Below the pieces are notes generated by a model. The model searched no databases and was not told the origin of the DNA. It was given only the letters and a program-made list of their open reading frames with translations. A stretch of DNA of 64,000 bases, from positions 165,001 through 229,000 of the forward strand of contig NZ_BMZH01000003.1 of the NCBI RefSeq assembly GCF_014652695.1, given 5' to 3'. The stretch is from Algimonas arctica. Its GTDB lineage: Bacteria; Pseudomonadota; Alphaproteobacteria; Caulobacterales; Maricaulaceae. Both the position numbers and the translations under genes were made by a program. Positions 8,493 through 17,531 of the stretch are shown piece by piece; the stretch's first letter is position 1; each line of letters opens with the position of its first letter.

Positions 8493-9272
8493 ATGAATCA
8501 GACGTTTCAAACTTTGGTCGAACAGGCCGCGACCCGATCCCCGGACCTGCCGGAAAGCTGGAAACAGGGGCGCACCGCGTATGGCGGGCTTAGCGCGGCC
8601 TTATTGCTGGCAAGGGCGCGCGGCGATCATTCCGACCTTCCGCCCCTCCGGTCCGCACTGGTGAATTTCACTGGCCCCGTCACATCGTCACCCGAGATTA
8701 CCACCGAAGTGTTGAGGCAGGGCCGCAACGTCACGACGATCTATGCGCGTGCTGACGTTGAAGGCCGTGCAGTTTGCACCGCGACCTTTTCGTTCGGAGC
8801 GGCGCGCGACAGCCATTTGTCGGTGGACTGCCCCGCGACGCACACCCCCCACCCGGACGCCTGCGCGCCCTATACAGAAGACGGCTCAGCCTTCGTCCCG
8901 CCCTTCCTGCGCAATTTCGAAACACGATTGATTGAAGGCACACGCCCGATGGAAGGCGGCACCAAAGGCTATCTTCGGATGTGGGCGCGCCATTCGGATC
9001 CCGCATCGCGCGACGGCGAAATATCGCTCTTATGCCTCGCAGACATCCTCCCGCCCGCGACCTTCCCGATTATGAAAAAGATGGGTCCGGTCAGTTCGAT
9101 GACGTGGATTTGCAATTTTCTCAGTGAACCCAAAACGCAAGACGGCTGGTATATGATCGAAGCCGAGCTCACCGCCGCACGGGACGGGTATAGCTCGCAA
9201 GTCATGCGGATTTGGAACACGGATGGCGATATAATCGTCGACGGGATGCAATCCATCGCGGTGTTCGTCTAA
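8493..9272 (+). CDS. Acyl-CoA thioesterase-like double hotdog protein
   Basis: This 259-residue protein resembles the thioesterase-like superfamily (TesB-type double hotdog). The N-terminal segment QGRTAYGGLSAALLLARA is the usual first hotdog helix, where the family has a GG-xx-A pattern. The middle contains ALVNFTGPVTSSPEITTEVLRQGRNVTTIYARA, the strand pair before the second fold. The C-terminus has SSQVMRIWNTDGDIIVDGMQSIAVF, close to the QxxLVWDxxGxLVAxSxQ ending of TesB. It probably hydrolyses acyl-CoA thioesters in the cytosol. It is divergent from the SDR unit, with 119 bases between. Confidence 0.78.
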   Translation: MNQTFQTLVEQAATRSPDLPESWKQGRTAYGGLSAALLLARARGDHSDLPPLRSALVNFTGPVTSSPEITTEVLRQGRNVTTIYARADVEGRAVCTATFSFGAARDSHLSVDCPATHTPHPDACAPYTEDGSAFVPPFLRNFETRLIEGTRPMEGGTKGYLRMWARHSDPASRDGEISLLCLADILPPATFPIMKKMGPVSSMTWICNFLSEPKTQDGWYMIEAELTAARDGYSSQVMRIWNTDGDIIVDGMQSIAVFV

Positions 9273-9301
9273 CCGTCGCGTCTTGGTCTGATCAATGCGA
9301 C

Positions 9302-10987
9302 CTAAGGCGTCGCGTTTGACAGATCATACAGGTCGGCCATCACGCTTTCTGTCGTCGGCCAGCGTCCGGCGCCTTTACCGCGAATGACGTAACGATCTCC
9401 ATCCGTGAAATCGAAGACCGCATGCGCGTCTTCTCCGTCCGCTTTGGCGAGGAAATTATTGGGCGACAACGCGCGCAAACGAAGGTCCGCAACCAGTTTA
9501 CCCGTATCCCCCGACACACGCGCGACCCGTTTTAAAATCGTGCCCGGTTTCAGCTTTTCATCCACTTGCGCCAACGTATCTCGCTCAATCTGCTCTGGCG
9601 TCAATTCCACGCCAAAGCCAAGCAAGCTGACCAGACGGATTTTCGCCGCGGCGTCATGACCATCGACATCGGACGTTGGATCAGCCTCGGCATAGCCCCG
9701 ATCCTGCGCCAGTGTCAGCGCGTCGTCATAGGTCATGCCCTTATCCATCTCGCCGAGCATAAAGTTGGTCGTGCCGTTCAATAGCGCCTCAACGCGCGCA
9801 ATCCGGCCTTTTTCACGGATGCACATTTCCAACACGGGCATACCGCCGCCCGCCGCACTGGAGAATAAAAGCTGCGCCGTGGACTGAGCGGCCAGATCAA
9901 GCAGCGCTTGCCCGCCTGTCGCCATCGCCTGTTTATTGGCAGAGACTACATGAACCCCTTTGTCCAGCATATCGCGGGTCATTTGTAACGCCGGCTCAAT
10001 CGGGCCAGACACGTCGATGAAGATGTCAGGGTCAGCCGCGAATAAATCGGCACTCTCTGTCGTTAGCAGGGCTTCGGGATAGCCTTGGTCGATATATTTT
10101 TCCGGACTGCGGACCATGACCCGCACGATCTCAAACCGATCGGAATGTTCCGCGACACGACGCCAAACACCGCCGCCAACAATGCCGAGGCCCATCATGG
10201 CGATCCGAAGCTTTTTCGGAGACGTGATTTCAACTGGTTTGTCGGACACATCGCCCACTTGGCTTGACCCCGCGACGCCTGGTTTTCCAATGCGAAAGCG
10301 CTGTCCCGTGCTCTCGGCATAATCCAGCGCACGCGACGCGATCAGCGGTCCGGCTTTGCGGCGCACATCGGCGTAGGACACGCGACCATAACGGCGCAAA
10401 GGCTGGTCGGAGGCTTCGCGCGGATCGCGGTCATAGACACCGTCGACATCTTTGAGCAGTAAAGCCGGCGCGCCGAGTTGATCCGCGACATATAGGGCTG
10501 TGAGGTCGGAGCCGCCTTGGCCCAACAAAACAGCGCGATCCTTTTCACCAATCGCGACGAACCCCGGCATCACGACAATATCGTGATCTTTCAGGTCCTG
10601 CATCAGCTGGCCTGTATTTAACCCCGTCAGCACGGCGTTCATAGGATCGCCGTCTGCGGTCAGCCCGAGATCGCGCGCTTGGCGGACAAAGGCGGGCGCG
10701 CCGATACGCTCTAAAGCCAGAGCCAGCAACGCCGCAGACCGGCGTTCACCGAGCTGCAAAAGCTCGGGAAGATTACGGGCCCCGCCGCCTTCGGATGTGC
10801 CTTCCGGACCGATCCGGCGTGCTTCCGCCATCAAAACATCGGTTTGATCACCCTGTGCCGACGTCACCGCAACAATGTTCCACCCGTTGCGATAATGGCG
10901 ATAAATCTCGGACGCCGCTTCCGTATAATCGGTGAGCGAGCGGAGGACCGAATGGCCAAAATTGAGGACGAGCGTAGGGACGGGCAT
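9302..10987 (-). CDS. Aspartokinase-like/homoserine dehydrogenase fusion without ACT domains
   Basis: This protein of about 561 residues has two parts. Residues 1 to about 260 resemble an aspartokinase catalytic domain: LGQGGSDLTA and LLKDVDGVYDRDPR match the conserved GRGGSD and KDVDGVYTADPR motifs. The N-terminal KFGGTS motif is degenerate (LNFGHSV, residues 8-14), with the lysine lost. From about 280 on it is homoserine dehydrogenase: the NAD(P) motif GLGIVGGGV, catalytic lysine in SANKQA, NGTTNFMLGEM, and EADPTSDVDGHDAAAK. No ACT domain is present between or after the parts, unlike E. coli ThrA (about 820 residues). It should reduce aspartate semialdehyde to homoserine. Kinase activity is doubtful. 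The ATG at 10987 is chosen over an upstream TTG at 11023. Confidence 0.85.
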   Translation of the reverse strand: MPVPTLVLNFGHSVLRSLTDYTEAASEIYRHYRNGWNIVAVTSAQGDQTDVLMAEARRIGPEGTSEGGGARNLPELLQLGERRSAALLALALERIGAPAFVRQARDLGLTADGDPMNAVLTGLNTGQLMQDLKDHDIVVMPGFVAIGEKDRAVLLGQGGSDLTALYVADQLGAPALLLKDVDGVYDRDPREASDQPLRRYGRVSYADVRRKAGPLIASRALDYAESTGQRFRIGKPGVAGSSQVGDVSDKPVEITSPKKLRIAMMGLGIVGGGVWRRVAEHSDRFEIVRVMVRSPEKYIDQGYPEALLTTESADLFAADPDIFIDVSGPIEPALQMTRDMLDKGVHVVSANKQAMATGGQALLDLAAQSTAQLLFSSAAGGGMPVLEMCIREKGRIARVEALLNGTTNFMLGEMDKGMTYDDALTLAQDRGYAEADPTSDVDGHDAAAKIRLVSLLGFGVELTPEQIERDTLAQVDEKLKPGTILKRVARVSGDTGKLVADLRLRALSPNNFLAKADGEDAHAVFDFTDGDRYVIRGKGAGRWPTTESVMADLYDLSNATP

Positions 10988-11102
10988 GGGGCGGGCGTGT
11001 AGCGCGCTGGCGTGCCGACGCAACCACGATCACGCATGATTATGCCTTTTCTACGCTATTTTTCGTGTTGATTCGGATGGATTACCCAGCTTACCAGACG
11101 AC

Positions 11103-12074
11103 ATGATACGACTTGTCCCGATATTGCTGTCTTTCTGTCTCCTTGTTGGCTGCGCCGGACAAGGCGATCCAGCCACCGACACTGCCCCCGTGTCTGAAAA
11201 ACGTATTGCGATGACCTATGATGATGCCCCGCGCGGGGATGGACTTGTTTTCACAGGACCTGAGCGGACGCGAGCCTTGGTTGAGCAGTTCGAAATCGCT
11301 GAGACAGGACCCGTCGCGATTTTCGTGACCACACGCGGGCTGGACACGCAAGTCGGCCAAGACCGCATTCATGCCTATGCCAATGCCGGACACCGGATCG
11401 CTAATCATAGTCACGCCCACATGTGGGCCAGCCGAACGGACACAGACGCGTATATTGCTGACATTGATCAAGCCGAAACAGCGCTTGAGCCTTTCGCCAA
11501 TCGGCGGGCGTGGTTCCGCTTTCCTTATTTGGATGAAGGCGGTTACGGCGACGCTGACACAGCGACGCAAAAACGCGATACGCTGCGCGCGGCTTTGGCC
11601 GAACGCGACCTGATGAGCGGTTATGTCACCATCGACACCTATGATTGGCATCTAGATCGATTGTGGCAAGATGCACTCCGAGACGGCCTCACAGTGGATA
11701 AGGCGGCCCTGTCCAAAATCTACACGGATATGGTCGTTGATGCGGCTGAGCATTTCGACCGCATGTCGACCCCGCTGTTGGGGCGTCGCCCGGCGCAAGT
11801 TGTTTTGCTCCACGAAAATGATCTGGCCGCGTCTTTTACGGTGGATATGGTCAGCGCCTTACGCGCCAAGGGCTGGACTTTGATTGATCCGGATGAGGCA
11901 TTTGCGGATCCCATCGCCGTGCAGCTGCCAGAGACACTGTTTTCGGGCATGGGTCGGATCGCGGCTTTAGCCTCTGACGCCGGTCAATCCGGTCGGGATT
12001 ATTTCGATCACTGGTCGGCGAGTGAAAGCGGCATTGAAGCGCGCCTTGCCGCAGATGACGTGTTCAGCGAATAG
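11103..12074 (+). CDS. Polysaccharide deacetylase (NodB-like) lipoprotein
   Basis: This 323-residue protein starts with a lipoprotein signal (MIRLVPILLSFCLLVGCAG). Motif 1 of carbohydrate esterase family 4 is seen as MTYDDAPRGDG, with the two aspartates. Motif 2 is NHSHAHMW, the His-x3-His zinc site. Motif 3 appears as FRFPYLDEGG (Arg and Pro of RxPY). It should be a metal-dependent deacetylase of N-acetylated sugars at the cell envelope. Downstream, DTYDWHLD resembles the motif 4 region. The exact substrate (peptidoglycan, chitin oligomers or exopolysaccharide) cannot be told. It converges with the TPR gene. Confidence 0.85.
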   Translation: MIRLVPILLSFCLLVGCAGQGDPATDTAPVSEKRIAMTYDDAPRGDGLVFTGPERTRALVEQFEIAETGPVAIFVTTRGLDTQVGQDRIHAYANAGHRIANHSHAHMWASRTDTDAYIADIDQAETALEPFANRRAWFRFPYLDEGGYGDADTATQKRDTLRAALAERDLMSGYVTIDTYDWHLDRLWQDALRDGLTVDKAALSKIYTDMVVDAAEHFDRMSTPLLGRRPAQVVLLHENDLAASFTVDMVSALRAKGWTLIDPDEAFADPIAVQLPETLFSGMGRIAALASDAGQSGRDYFDHWSASESGIEARLAADDVFSE

Positions 12075-12086
12075 CCTGCACCGTGA

Positions 12087-12860
12087 TTAAAGAACGCCGC
12101 CATCCAAAATAGCTTCTAACGCATCGACACGATCAGATACGGATTTCAACGTCGGGTAAAGCCGCTGGGCTTCGCGGTAGGCGTCAAGCGCATCGTCCTG
12201 ACGCCCCAAGCGTTCCAGCACATTGCCGAGCGTCCACAGCGCATAGAAATGGCGCGGCTCTAACGTTAACGCCCGTACCGCTTCGCCCGCCGCGCGCGCG
12301 AAATCACGTTCTTCCAACGCCAGTCGCGATGACCGCGCCCAGCCTTCAGCATAATTCGGTTCCAGCTCGGTCACATAGTCATACATGACCCGCGCGAATT
12401 GGTTGCGGTTGTGAGTTTGCGCGTCCGCTCCACGTCGTAATAGCAGGTTGACCGAGGCACTTCCGCTATTGAGCCAAACGGCCCAGATTTCCTCGGCGAC
12501 CAAATTACCCGCATCCGCGTTTTCCGCTTCTGCCAGACGCGCGAACATGTCGTCCAGTCGCGCGGCGCGCTCTTCCATTGAGGACAGGCGGGAATAGTCC
12601 GGCTTATCAATACCAGGCGTCGGAGCTTCAGGGATGGATTGATCGGGCTCCGGCAAATCGGACACGTCAGGCGGTAGCTCTGGACCCGGCAATGGCTGTA
12701 TAGGCGGTTGGATCGGGGCTATAAGCGACGGTCCCGGCTCAATCGTGATACGCGGGCGATCTCGCGGCTCAGTCTGTTCCTCCTCTGCGCCTCCTTCAAC
12801 CTGCGCGACAACAGGCGCGGCGAACAACAGGCAGATCAAAAGGGCAAGAACAGGTTTCAC
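12087..12860 (-). CDS. Secreted TPR-repeat protein with proline-rich linker
   Basis: This protein of about 257 residues begins, if the GTG at 12860 is used, with the signal peptide VKPVLALLICLLFAAPVVAQ. The frame is open to 12941, but the longer forms bury the signal. A proline- and acidic-rich linker follows (residues about 25-85). The C-terminal half has TPR-like helices, for example AEGWARSSRLALEERDFARAAGEAVRAL and HFYALWTLGNVLERLGRQDDALDAYREA. TPRs act as periplasmic protein-interaction scaffolds, and the partner is unknown. It lies about 100 bases downstream of rpmJ on the same strand. Confidence 0.75.
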   Translation of the reverse strand: MKPVLALLICLLFAAPVVAQVEGGAEEEQTEPRDRPRITIEPGPSLIAPIQPPIQPLPGPELPPDVSDLPEPDQSIPEAPTPGIDKPDYSRLSSMEERAARLDDMFARLAEAENADAGNLVAEEIWAVWLNSGSASVNLLLRRGADAQTHNRNQFARVMYDYVTELEPNYAEGWARSSRLALEERDFARAAGEAVRALTLEPRHFYALWTLGNVLERLGRQDDALDAYREAQRLYPTLKSVSDRVDALEAILDGGVL

Positions 12861-12962
12861 ACAAACAAAATGAAGCCCCTCGCCCGTCAAGGCAAGAGGC
12901 TGATTCATTGTAACCCTGTCACCTTGGCGCAAAAACGCCACGGTTACCTTAACCCTAAGGTC

Positions 12963-13088
12963 TTAACCTTGGCGGGCCTTAAAGCGGGGGTCAGTTTTGT
13001 TGATCACGTAAAGACGGCCCTTACGACGCACAATTTGGCAATCGCGGTGGCGGTTTTTCAGTGATTTCAGCGAGCTGCGGACTTTCAT
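12963..13088 (-). CDS. rpmJ: 50S ribosomal protein L36, 41-residue form
   Basis: The minus-strand reading from the ATG at 13088 to the TAA at 12963 gives 41 residues that start [20 protein letters not shown] and end PRFKARQG. I recognise this as the alphaproteobacterial form of L36, which keeps one cysteine (RDCQIV) but lacks the full CxxC zinc ribbon of the longer-known form. L36 is the smallest large-subunit protein and packs against 23S rRNA. A GGGC stretch lies 5' of the start. The gene is too short for many gene finders. It stands alone, as is usual for this form. Confidence 0.93.
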   Translation of the reverse strand: MKVRSSLKSLKNRHRDCQIVRRKGRLYVINKTDPRFKARQG

Positions 13089-13279
13089 GGCTCGATGCCC
13101 TTTATATTAAATTCTGGCGCATTTTCAGCGGAAGCGGGCCTATATGGAGTGAGCCGAACGGAGTCAATGCATCGCCGCAGAGATCACGCGCCACAAAGCG
13201 CATCTTTAAGCCTTAAATCTGACATAACCGTCATAACTCCCCTCTATCGTAACAACTCACGCACTGGTAGAATAAAGTC

Positions 13280-14584
13280 ATGCGTTATTTATTCTTTACC
13301 TTGCCTTTCGCCCTGATGCTGACGGGTTGCGCCACGTCCGATTTGACCGTGGAAGGCGGCGTCGGTCAAACGGCCGCCGTTACGGCGGAAGCCGTCGAAC
13401 CGAAGACGGCCGTGATGAACGCCTCCACCGGCGCAAAAATGGACATTCCCAATATAGAACAGCGGTTTGCGATGTGGCAGTCGGACTTCACCACCCGGGC
13501 CGTGGCCAAGGGCTACGCCCCGCAATTACTCGCTGACACCGTCGGACGCGCGCGCTTTAATGCAAAAGCGGTGGAAAAGAACAACTCTCAGCCCGAATTT
13601 ACCCGTCCCGTCTGGGCCTATATTAATTCAGCGGCAAACCCTGACCGGATCAGGACCGGGCAAGCCGAAATGGCGCAACATAAAGCTGAGCTGGATGATA
13701 TTGAACGTATCTATGGTGTCCCTCGCCAGATCCTCACCGCGATTTGGGGACTGGAAAGCGCCTATGGTAATATCATGGGCACGCACGACATCATCGACAG
13801 TTATTCGACCTTCGCCTTCGAGGGACGCCGGGTTAAATTTGGCGAGACACAGCTTTATGCCGCGCTCGATCTCGTCCAGTCTGGGGCCGTGCGAATCGAC
13901 CAGCTGACCGGATCATGGGCCGGGGCGATGGGTATGACGCAATTTATCCCGACCACGTTCCGCGACTATGCGGTCGATTTTGACCGCAATGGCAATACGG
14001 ATCTCTGGGGCTCGGAAGCCGATGCGCTCGCCAGCGCCGCGAATTATCTGACCCGATCCGGATGGAAAGTCGGGCAGCCCGTCATGTCCGAAGTGGTTCT
14101 CCCGAACGGCTTTGACTATTCGACAACCGAAACTGTGCGCAAGCCCGTGTCCGAATGGATCGCCTTAGGCGTGAGGCCGGCCAACGGCCTGACCTATAGT
14201 CCGGCTGCCAGTGCTTTGGAGGCCAAATTGCTGGCGCCGGCTGGACATCGCGGGCCTAAATTCCTGACGTTTCGTAATTTCGACGCGATCAAGAAATATA
14301 ATAACTCCACCAGCTACGTCATGGGCATTGCTAGCTTGGGTGACGCGCTCATTGGCGAAACGGCCATCCGCAATCCTTGGCCGGAAAGCGACCAACCGAT
14401 CTCATTTGCGGATAAAGAGCGGCTTCAGCGCCGTCTGACCGCGCTCGGCTATGATACGGGCGGTGTCGATGGACAGGTTGGCCCTGCGACCCGCAAAGCC
14501 ATACGCGCGTGGCAAAGCGCGAACGGCGTCCCGGCGGACGGCTATGTCGAACAGACTTTGTTGGCGCGGATTCTCGGTCAGTAG
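13280..14584 (+). CDS. Lytic murein transglycosylase, MltB family with peptidoglycan-binding domain
   Basis: This 434-residue lipoprotein has the signal MRYLFFTLPFALMLTGCAT. The SLT/MltB catalytic domain spans about 55-350. The catalytic glutamate is in AIWGLESAYGNIMG, and SWAGAMGMTQFIPTTFRDYAVD and DLWGSEADALASAANYL are classic MltB motifs. The C-terminal 60 residues form a PG-binding-1 domain (LQRRLTALGYDTGGVDGQVG). It cleaves the MurNAc-GlcNAc bond of peptidoglycan with formation of 1,6-anhydro ends, at the inner face of the outer membrane. Having the C-terminal binding domain is typical of alphaproteobacterial members. It lies 64 bases upstream of mnmC on the same strand. Confidence 0.92.
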   Translation: MRYLFFTLPFALMLTGCATSDLTVEGGVGQTAAVTAEAVEPKTAVMNASTGAKMDIPNIEQRFAMWQSDFTTRAVAKGYAPQLLADTVGRARFNAKAVEKNNSQPEFTRPVWAYINSAANPDRIRTGQAEMAQHKAELDDIERIYGVPRQILTAIWGLESAYGNIMGTHDIIDSYSTFAFEGRRVKFGETQLYAALDLVQSGAVRIDQLTGSWAGAMGMTQFIPTTFRDYAVDFDRNGNTDLWGSEADALASAANYLTRSGWKVGQPVMSEVVLPNGFDYSTTETVRKPVSEWIALGVRPANGLTYSPAASALEAKLLAPAGHRGPKFLTFRNFDAIKKYNNSTSYVMGIASLGDALIGETAIRNPWPESDQPISFADKERLQRRLTALGYDTGGVDGQVGPATRKAIRAWQSANGVPADGYVEQTLLARILGQ

Positions 14585-14648
14585 ACGATTTTCGGCTTTG
14601 CACGATAATCTTTCCTCTTCATCGGGCATAAGGGCGCTATAGGCCCCT

Positions 14649-16331
14649 ATGCCCGGCCCCACCCCCCTGACCCGAACCCCTGCTCCGTCACTTGATTTTT
14701 CGGTCCCCGGCACACCTGCCGCCGCTGATTTCGACGATATTTATTTCTCCGCTGACGGCGGACTGGATGAAGCCCGCGCGGTTTTTCTGACGGGCTGCGG
14801 CCTTCCGGAGCGGTGGATGGACCGCGATGTCTTCACCATCGCCGAATTAGGCTTTGGTTCGGGCCTGAATTTTCTCGCCACATGGCAAGCGTGGCAGACC
14901 AGCGGCGCGAAAGGCCGGCTCCACTATATATCGGTTGAAGGCTTCCCATTTGAGCAAGCCGATCTGCACAAGGCCTTGTCCCAATTCCCGGAACTCTCCG
15001 CGCTCGCAGCGCCGCTAATTGACCAATGGCCCGGTCCCGTGCGCGGACTTCATCGACGGCACTTCGGCAATGTCACTCTGACCTTGATCCATGACGCCGT
15101 CAGTCCGGCCCTCCGCGCGCAAACCTTCCAAGCGGACGCGTGGTTTCTCGACGGGTTTTCCCCGGCCAAGAATGCCGACATGTGGAGTCCAGCCATTATC
15201 GCTGAAATTGCGCGCCTGTCCGAACCAGGGGCACGGGTTGCGACCTTTACGGTTGCGGGTGACGTGCGTCGGTCCTTGAACGAGGCCGGGTTTGTCGTCT
15301 CGCGACAGCCGGGATTCGGTCACAAACGACAAAGATTAGAAGCCATCATGCCGGGCGAACCTATCGCCCCAACTGCGCCCCTCATCCCGACGATTATCGG
15401 TGACGGCATTGCGGGGGCATCGATTGCGCGCGCGTTTATGCGGCGCGGCCTCTTGCCTAGAGTTATTGCTGACCCAGATCATCTGGCGGCGTCCGGAAAC
15501 GGGGCCGCGTTAATCAAACCGCGCTTTGATCTACAGGATAATCCGGCGTCTCGGTTTTTCCTGTCGAGCTTCCTTTATGCCCGTCACGCCTATCAAGACG
15601 CGATCCGGCATGAGGGGATTCTCCATCTCAATAAAAGCGCCAAAGAGCGTGATCGCCATCAACGCTTGGTGGATCAAGACTGTCTCGGCCGAGGCCATAT
15701 GAAAATAAGTGATGAGGGCGTCTATCTCGGTAGTTCGCTTGTCATCGACACGGAAACGGCGCGGCAGTCTTTTCTCAAGGATATCAACGTCGAATCCCGC
15801 CATATCGACACACTCGATGCCCTCGACGGCCCGATTATTCTAGCGAGCGGCTATGGCATTCGCACCTTGCTGCCGGATACAACATTTCGATATTCACGGG
15901 GCCAGCTCAGTTGGACGAACGGTACTTTGGCCGGTCCCGTCACCTATGGCGGCTACGCGATTCCCATTCGTGACGAGATCCTTCTCGGCGCAACGCATGA
16001 CCGGATCGAGGATCACAGCACAGCGTTTGAGTTAAGCCCCACAGCTGACGCGAAGAACCTCGGCCAAGCCCAAGCGCAGGGACTGTCCGTCGGACCAGAC
16101 CTACGATCGTTCCGCACGTCCGTGCGCGTGAATTCGCCCGATACGCTACCCCGTCTCATTAAAATGAAAACGCAAAAGGCCGAACAGGATTTGTGGGTCC
16201 TGTCCGGCCTTGGATCGCGCGGGTTCACATTTGCCCCTCTACTGGGGGAGGCGCTGGTGAGCGCCTATTTAGGGGAGCCGTCGCCGCTCGACCAAAAGTT
16301 GGCCGCCCGGATCAGTCGTCTCCCCGGCTAA
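14649..16331 (+). CDS. mnmC: Bifunctional tRNA-modification enzyme MnmC
   Basis: This 560-residue protein carries both MnmC activities. The N-terminal methyltransferase domain (about 1-235) begins with SVPGTPAAADFDDIYFSADG and has the AdoMet motif ELGFGSGLNFL and the family DGFSPAKNADMWS. The C-terminal FAD-dependent oxidoreductase (about 245-560) has GDGIAGASIARAF and ends VLSGLGSRGFTFAPLLGEAL. It converts cmnm5(s2)U34 of tRNA to nm5 and then mnm5(s2)U at the wobble base. It is about 100 residues shorter than E. coli MnmC, mostly through compact loops, and no domain appears missing. Its last 20 bases overlap the convergent GIN-domain gene. Confidence 0.92.
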   Translation: MPGPTPLTRTPAPSLDFSVPGTPAAADFDDIYFSADGGLDEARAVFLTGCGLPERWMDRDVFTIAELGFGSGLNFLATWQAWQTSGAKGRLHYISVEGFPFEQADLHKALSQFPELSALAAPLIDQWPGPVRGLHRRHFGNVTLTLIHDAVSPALRAQTFQADAWFLDGFSPAKNADMWSPAIIAEIARLSEPGARVATFTVAGDVRRSLNEAGFVVSRQPGFGHKRQRLEAIMPGEPIAPTAPLIPTIIGDGIAGASIARAFMRRGLLPRVIADPDHLAASGNGAALIKPRFDLQDNPASRFFLSSFLYARHAYQDAIRHEGILHLNKSAKERDRHQRLVDQDCLGRGHMKISDEGVYLGSSLVIDTETARQSFLKDINVESRHIDTLDALDGPIILASGYGIRTLLPDTTFRYSRGQLSWTNGTLAGPVTYGGYAIPIRDEILLGATHDRIEDHSTAFELSPTADAKNLGQAQAQGLSVGPDLRSFRTSVRVNSPDTLPRLIKMKTQKAEQDLWVLSGLGSRGFTFAPLLGEALVSAYLGEPSPLDQKLAARISRLPG

Positions 16332-17220
16332 AATCGCTGGAACCCGACGTCGCTTCATCCAAAGTTCCGCTAATCGATTTGACGTAGACATCGCCAGAGC
16401 CTGAGGCCCGCACATAAGCGTCGCCGACAGCTGCATGAATATCAACATCACCGGAGCCGCTGTTGCGGATCGACAAGTCAGAGATCGTGCCGTCTTCGAT
16501 GTCGACATCGCCAGAGCCGGATTTCTCCACGCTCAGGTCTCCTTCAATCCGCCCGACCGCAATGTCGCCAGAGCCAGATTTTTCAATGTTCAACGACCCG
16601 ACTACGCGGTCAATATCAACTTCGCCGGAGCCAGATTGATCGAGCACAAACTGACCCGTTTGACCCACCTCAACATCGCCAGAGCCGGATTTTTCGAGAT
16701 CAATCGTACCTGCGGATCCGATTTCTATGTCGCCGGAACCTGACTTTTCAATCCGCAACGTATCCGCACCGTCGATATAGGTATCAAAACAGCCTTGGAT
16801 ATCGAGATCCACATCGCCCAACATAATGTCAGAACGAAGTTGTAGCGAACTGTCGACGATAATAAGATTGGACCCCGAGGGGACACTCAAACGCACGTCA
16901 GGATAATCTTCGAGGCGTGTGTTGCCTTGGGTTCCGCGCCCGTTGAAATTCAAATTCCAACCAATGCCGGGACCGTCACAGGCTTTTCCGCGTTCCTTTT
17001 GAGAGAGCCCGCCATCGATGAAAATCTCGTTGCGGCTATCGCGGAAATCGATGGCATCTTTGCCATCGCGCAGAACGTCTAATCCGTCATTCCCCTCGAC
17101 GATCGTGATCTGACCGACAAAGTCCTGGATCGTAATATCCGTCGCGCTCGCGGGGGCGACCATGGCACTGGTCAGCAACGCGGCGAGAATAACGGCCCGG
17201 CTTTTTATTGACTGAGCCAT
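16312..17220 (-). CDS. Secreted SGSGD-repeat protein, head GIN/toastrack-type (DUF2807)
   Basis: This 302-residue protein has a signal peptide (VILAALLTSAMVAPASA). From about residue 150 it is built of repeated beta-rungs with the core SGSGD(I/V)xxG: seven SGSGD/SGSGE copies and a final SGSSDF, spaced about 18-20 residues. This is the pattern of DUF2807, the putative auto-transporter adhesin head GIN domain, which others have grouped with DUF4097 and LiaF-type domains as toastrack. It should be a right-handed beta-solenoid in the periplasm or at the surface. Its start overlaps the stop of the small secreted gene (TAATG), and it ends the Psp cluster. A role in envelope-stress sensing is plausible. 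Confidence 0.82.
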   Translation of the reverse strand: MAQSIKSRAVILAALLTSAMVAPASATDITIQDFVGQITIVEGNDGLDVLRDGKDAIDFRDSRNEIFIDGGLSQKERGKACDGPGIGWNLNFNGRGTQGNTRLEDYPDVRLSVPSGSNLIIVDSSLQLRSDIMLGDVDLDIQGCFDTYIDGADTLRIEKSGSGDIEIGSAGTIDLEKSGSGDVEVGQTGQFVLDQSGSGEVDIDRVVGSLNIEKSGSGDIAVGRIEGDLSVEKSGSGDVDIEDGTISDLSIRNSGSGDVDIHAAVGDAYVRASGSGDVYVKSISGTLDEATSGSSDFSRGDD

Positions 17221-17456
17221 TAGAGCCTCACGCGGATGGGGGAACCGGACTTAAGCCGCAGTTCAATTTCAAAATCTGCCGTCTCGGCCGGATGTGTCTC
17301 AATTCCGTCGCCTGAAACCTCAAACCCAATTCCAGCGGCGCTTACGGATAGGCCGTCAAACGGGTTGCCTGGCAAAAGCTCGGTCAATGACGTGGCGGAT
17401 GTTAAGGGTGTGGCGGCGAATGCGCCGGCCATCACAGTTGTTACGATGATATTCAT
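17220..17456 (-). CDS. Small secreted hypothetical protein in the Psp cluster
   Basis: This 78-residue protein has a signal-peptide-like N-terminus (MNIIVTTVMAGAFAATPLTSA). The rest is probably beta-rich and ends in a basic strand (SGSPIRVRL). I do not recognise the family. Its stop overlaps the start of the GIN-repeat gene as TAATG, so the two are translationally coupled and probably work together outside the cytoplasm. pspC lies 75 bases upstream. Confidence 0.68.
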   Translation of the reverse strand: MNIIVTTVMAGAFAATPLTSATSLTELLPGNPFDGLSVSAAGIGFEVSGDGIETHPAETADFEIELRLKSGSPIRVRL

Positions 17457-17531
17457 GTGTCTCTCCCTTTTTATCGTGTGGTGTGTGTGGACCGGAGGCT
17501 TTCGTCTCCGGTAGTCAGCTTACTTTTGGCA

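Noticed and set aside
16340-16770. Regular DNA repeats considered as a CRISPR array
   Set aside because: The repeats are in-frame codons of the SGSGD protein and lack unique spacers of constant length or neighbouring cas genes.
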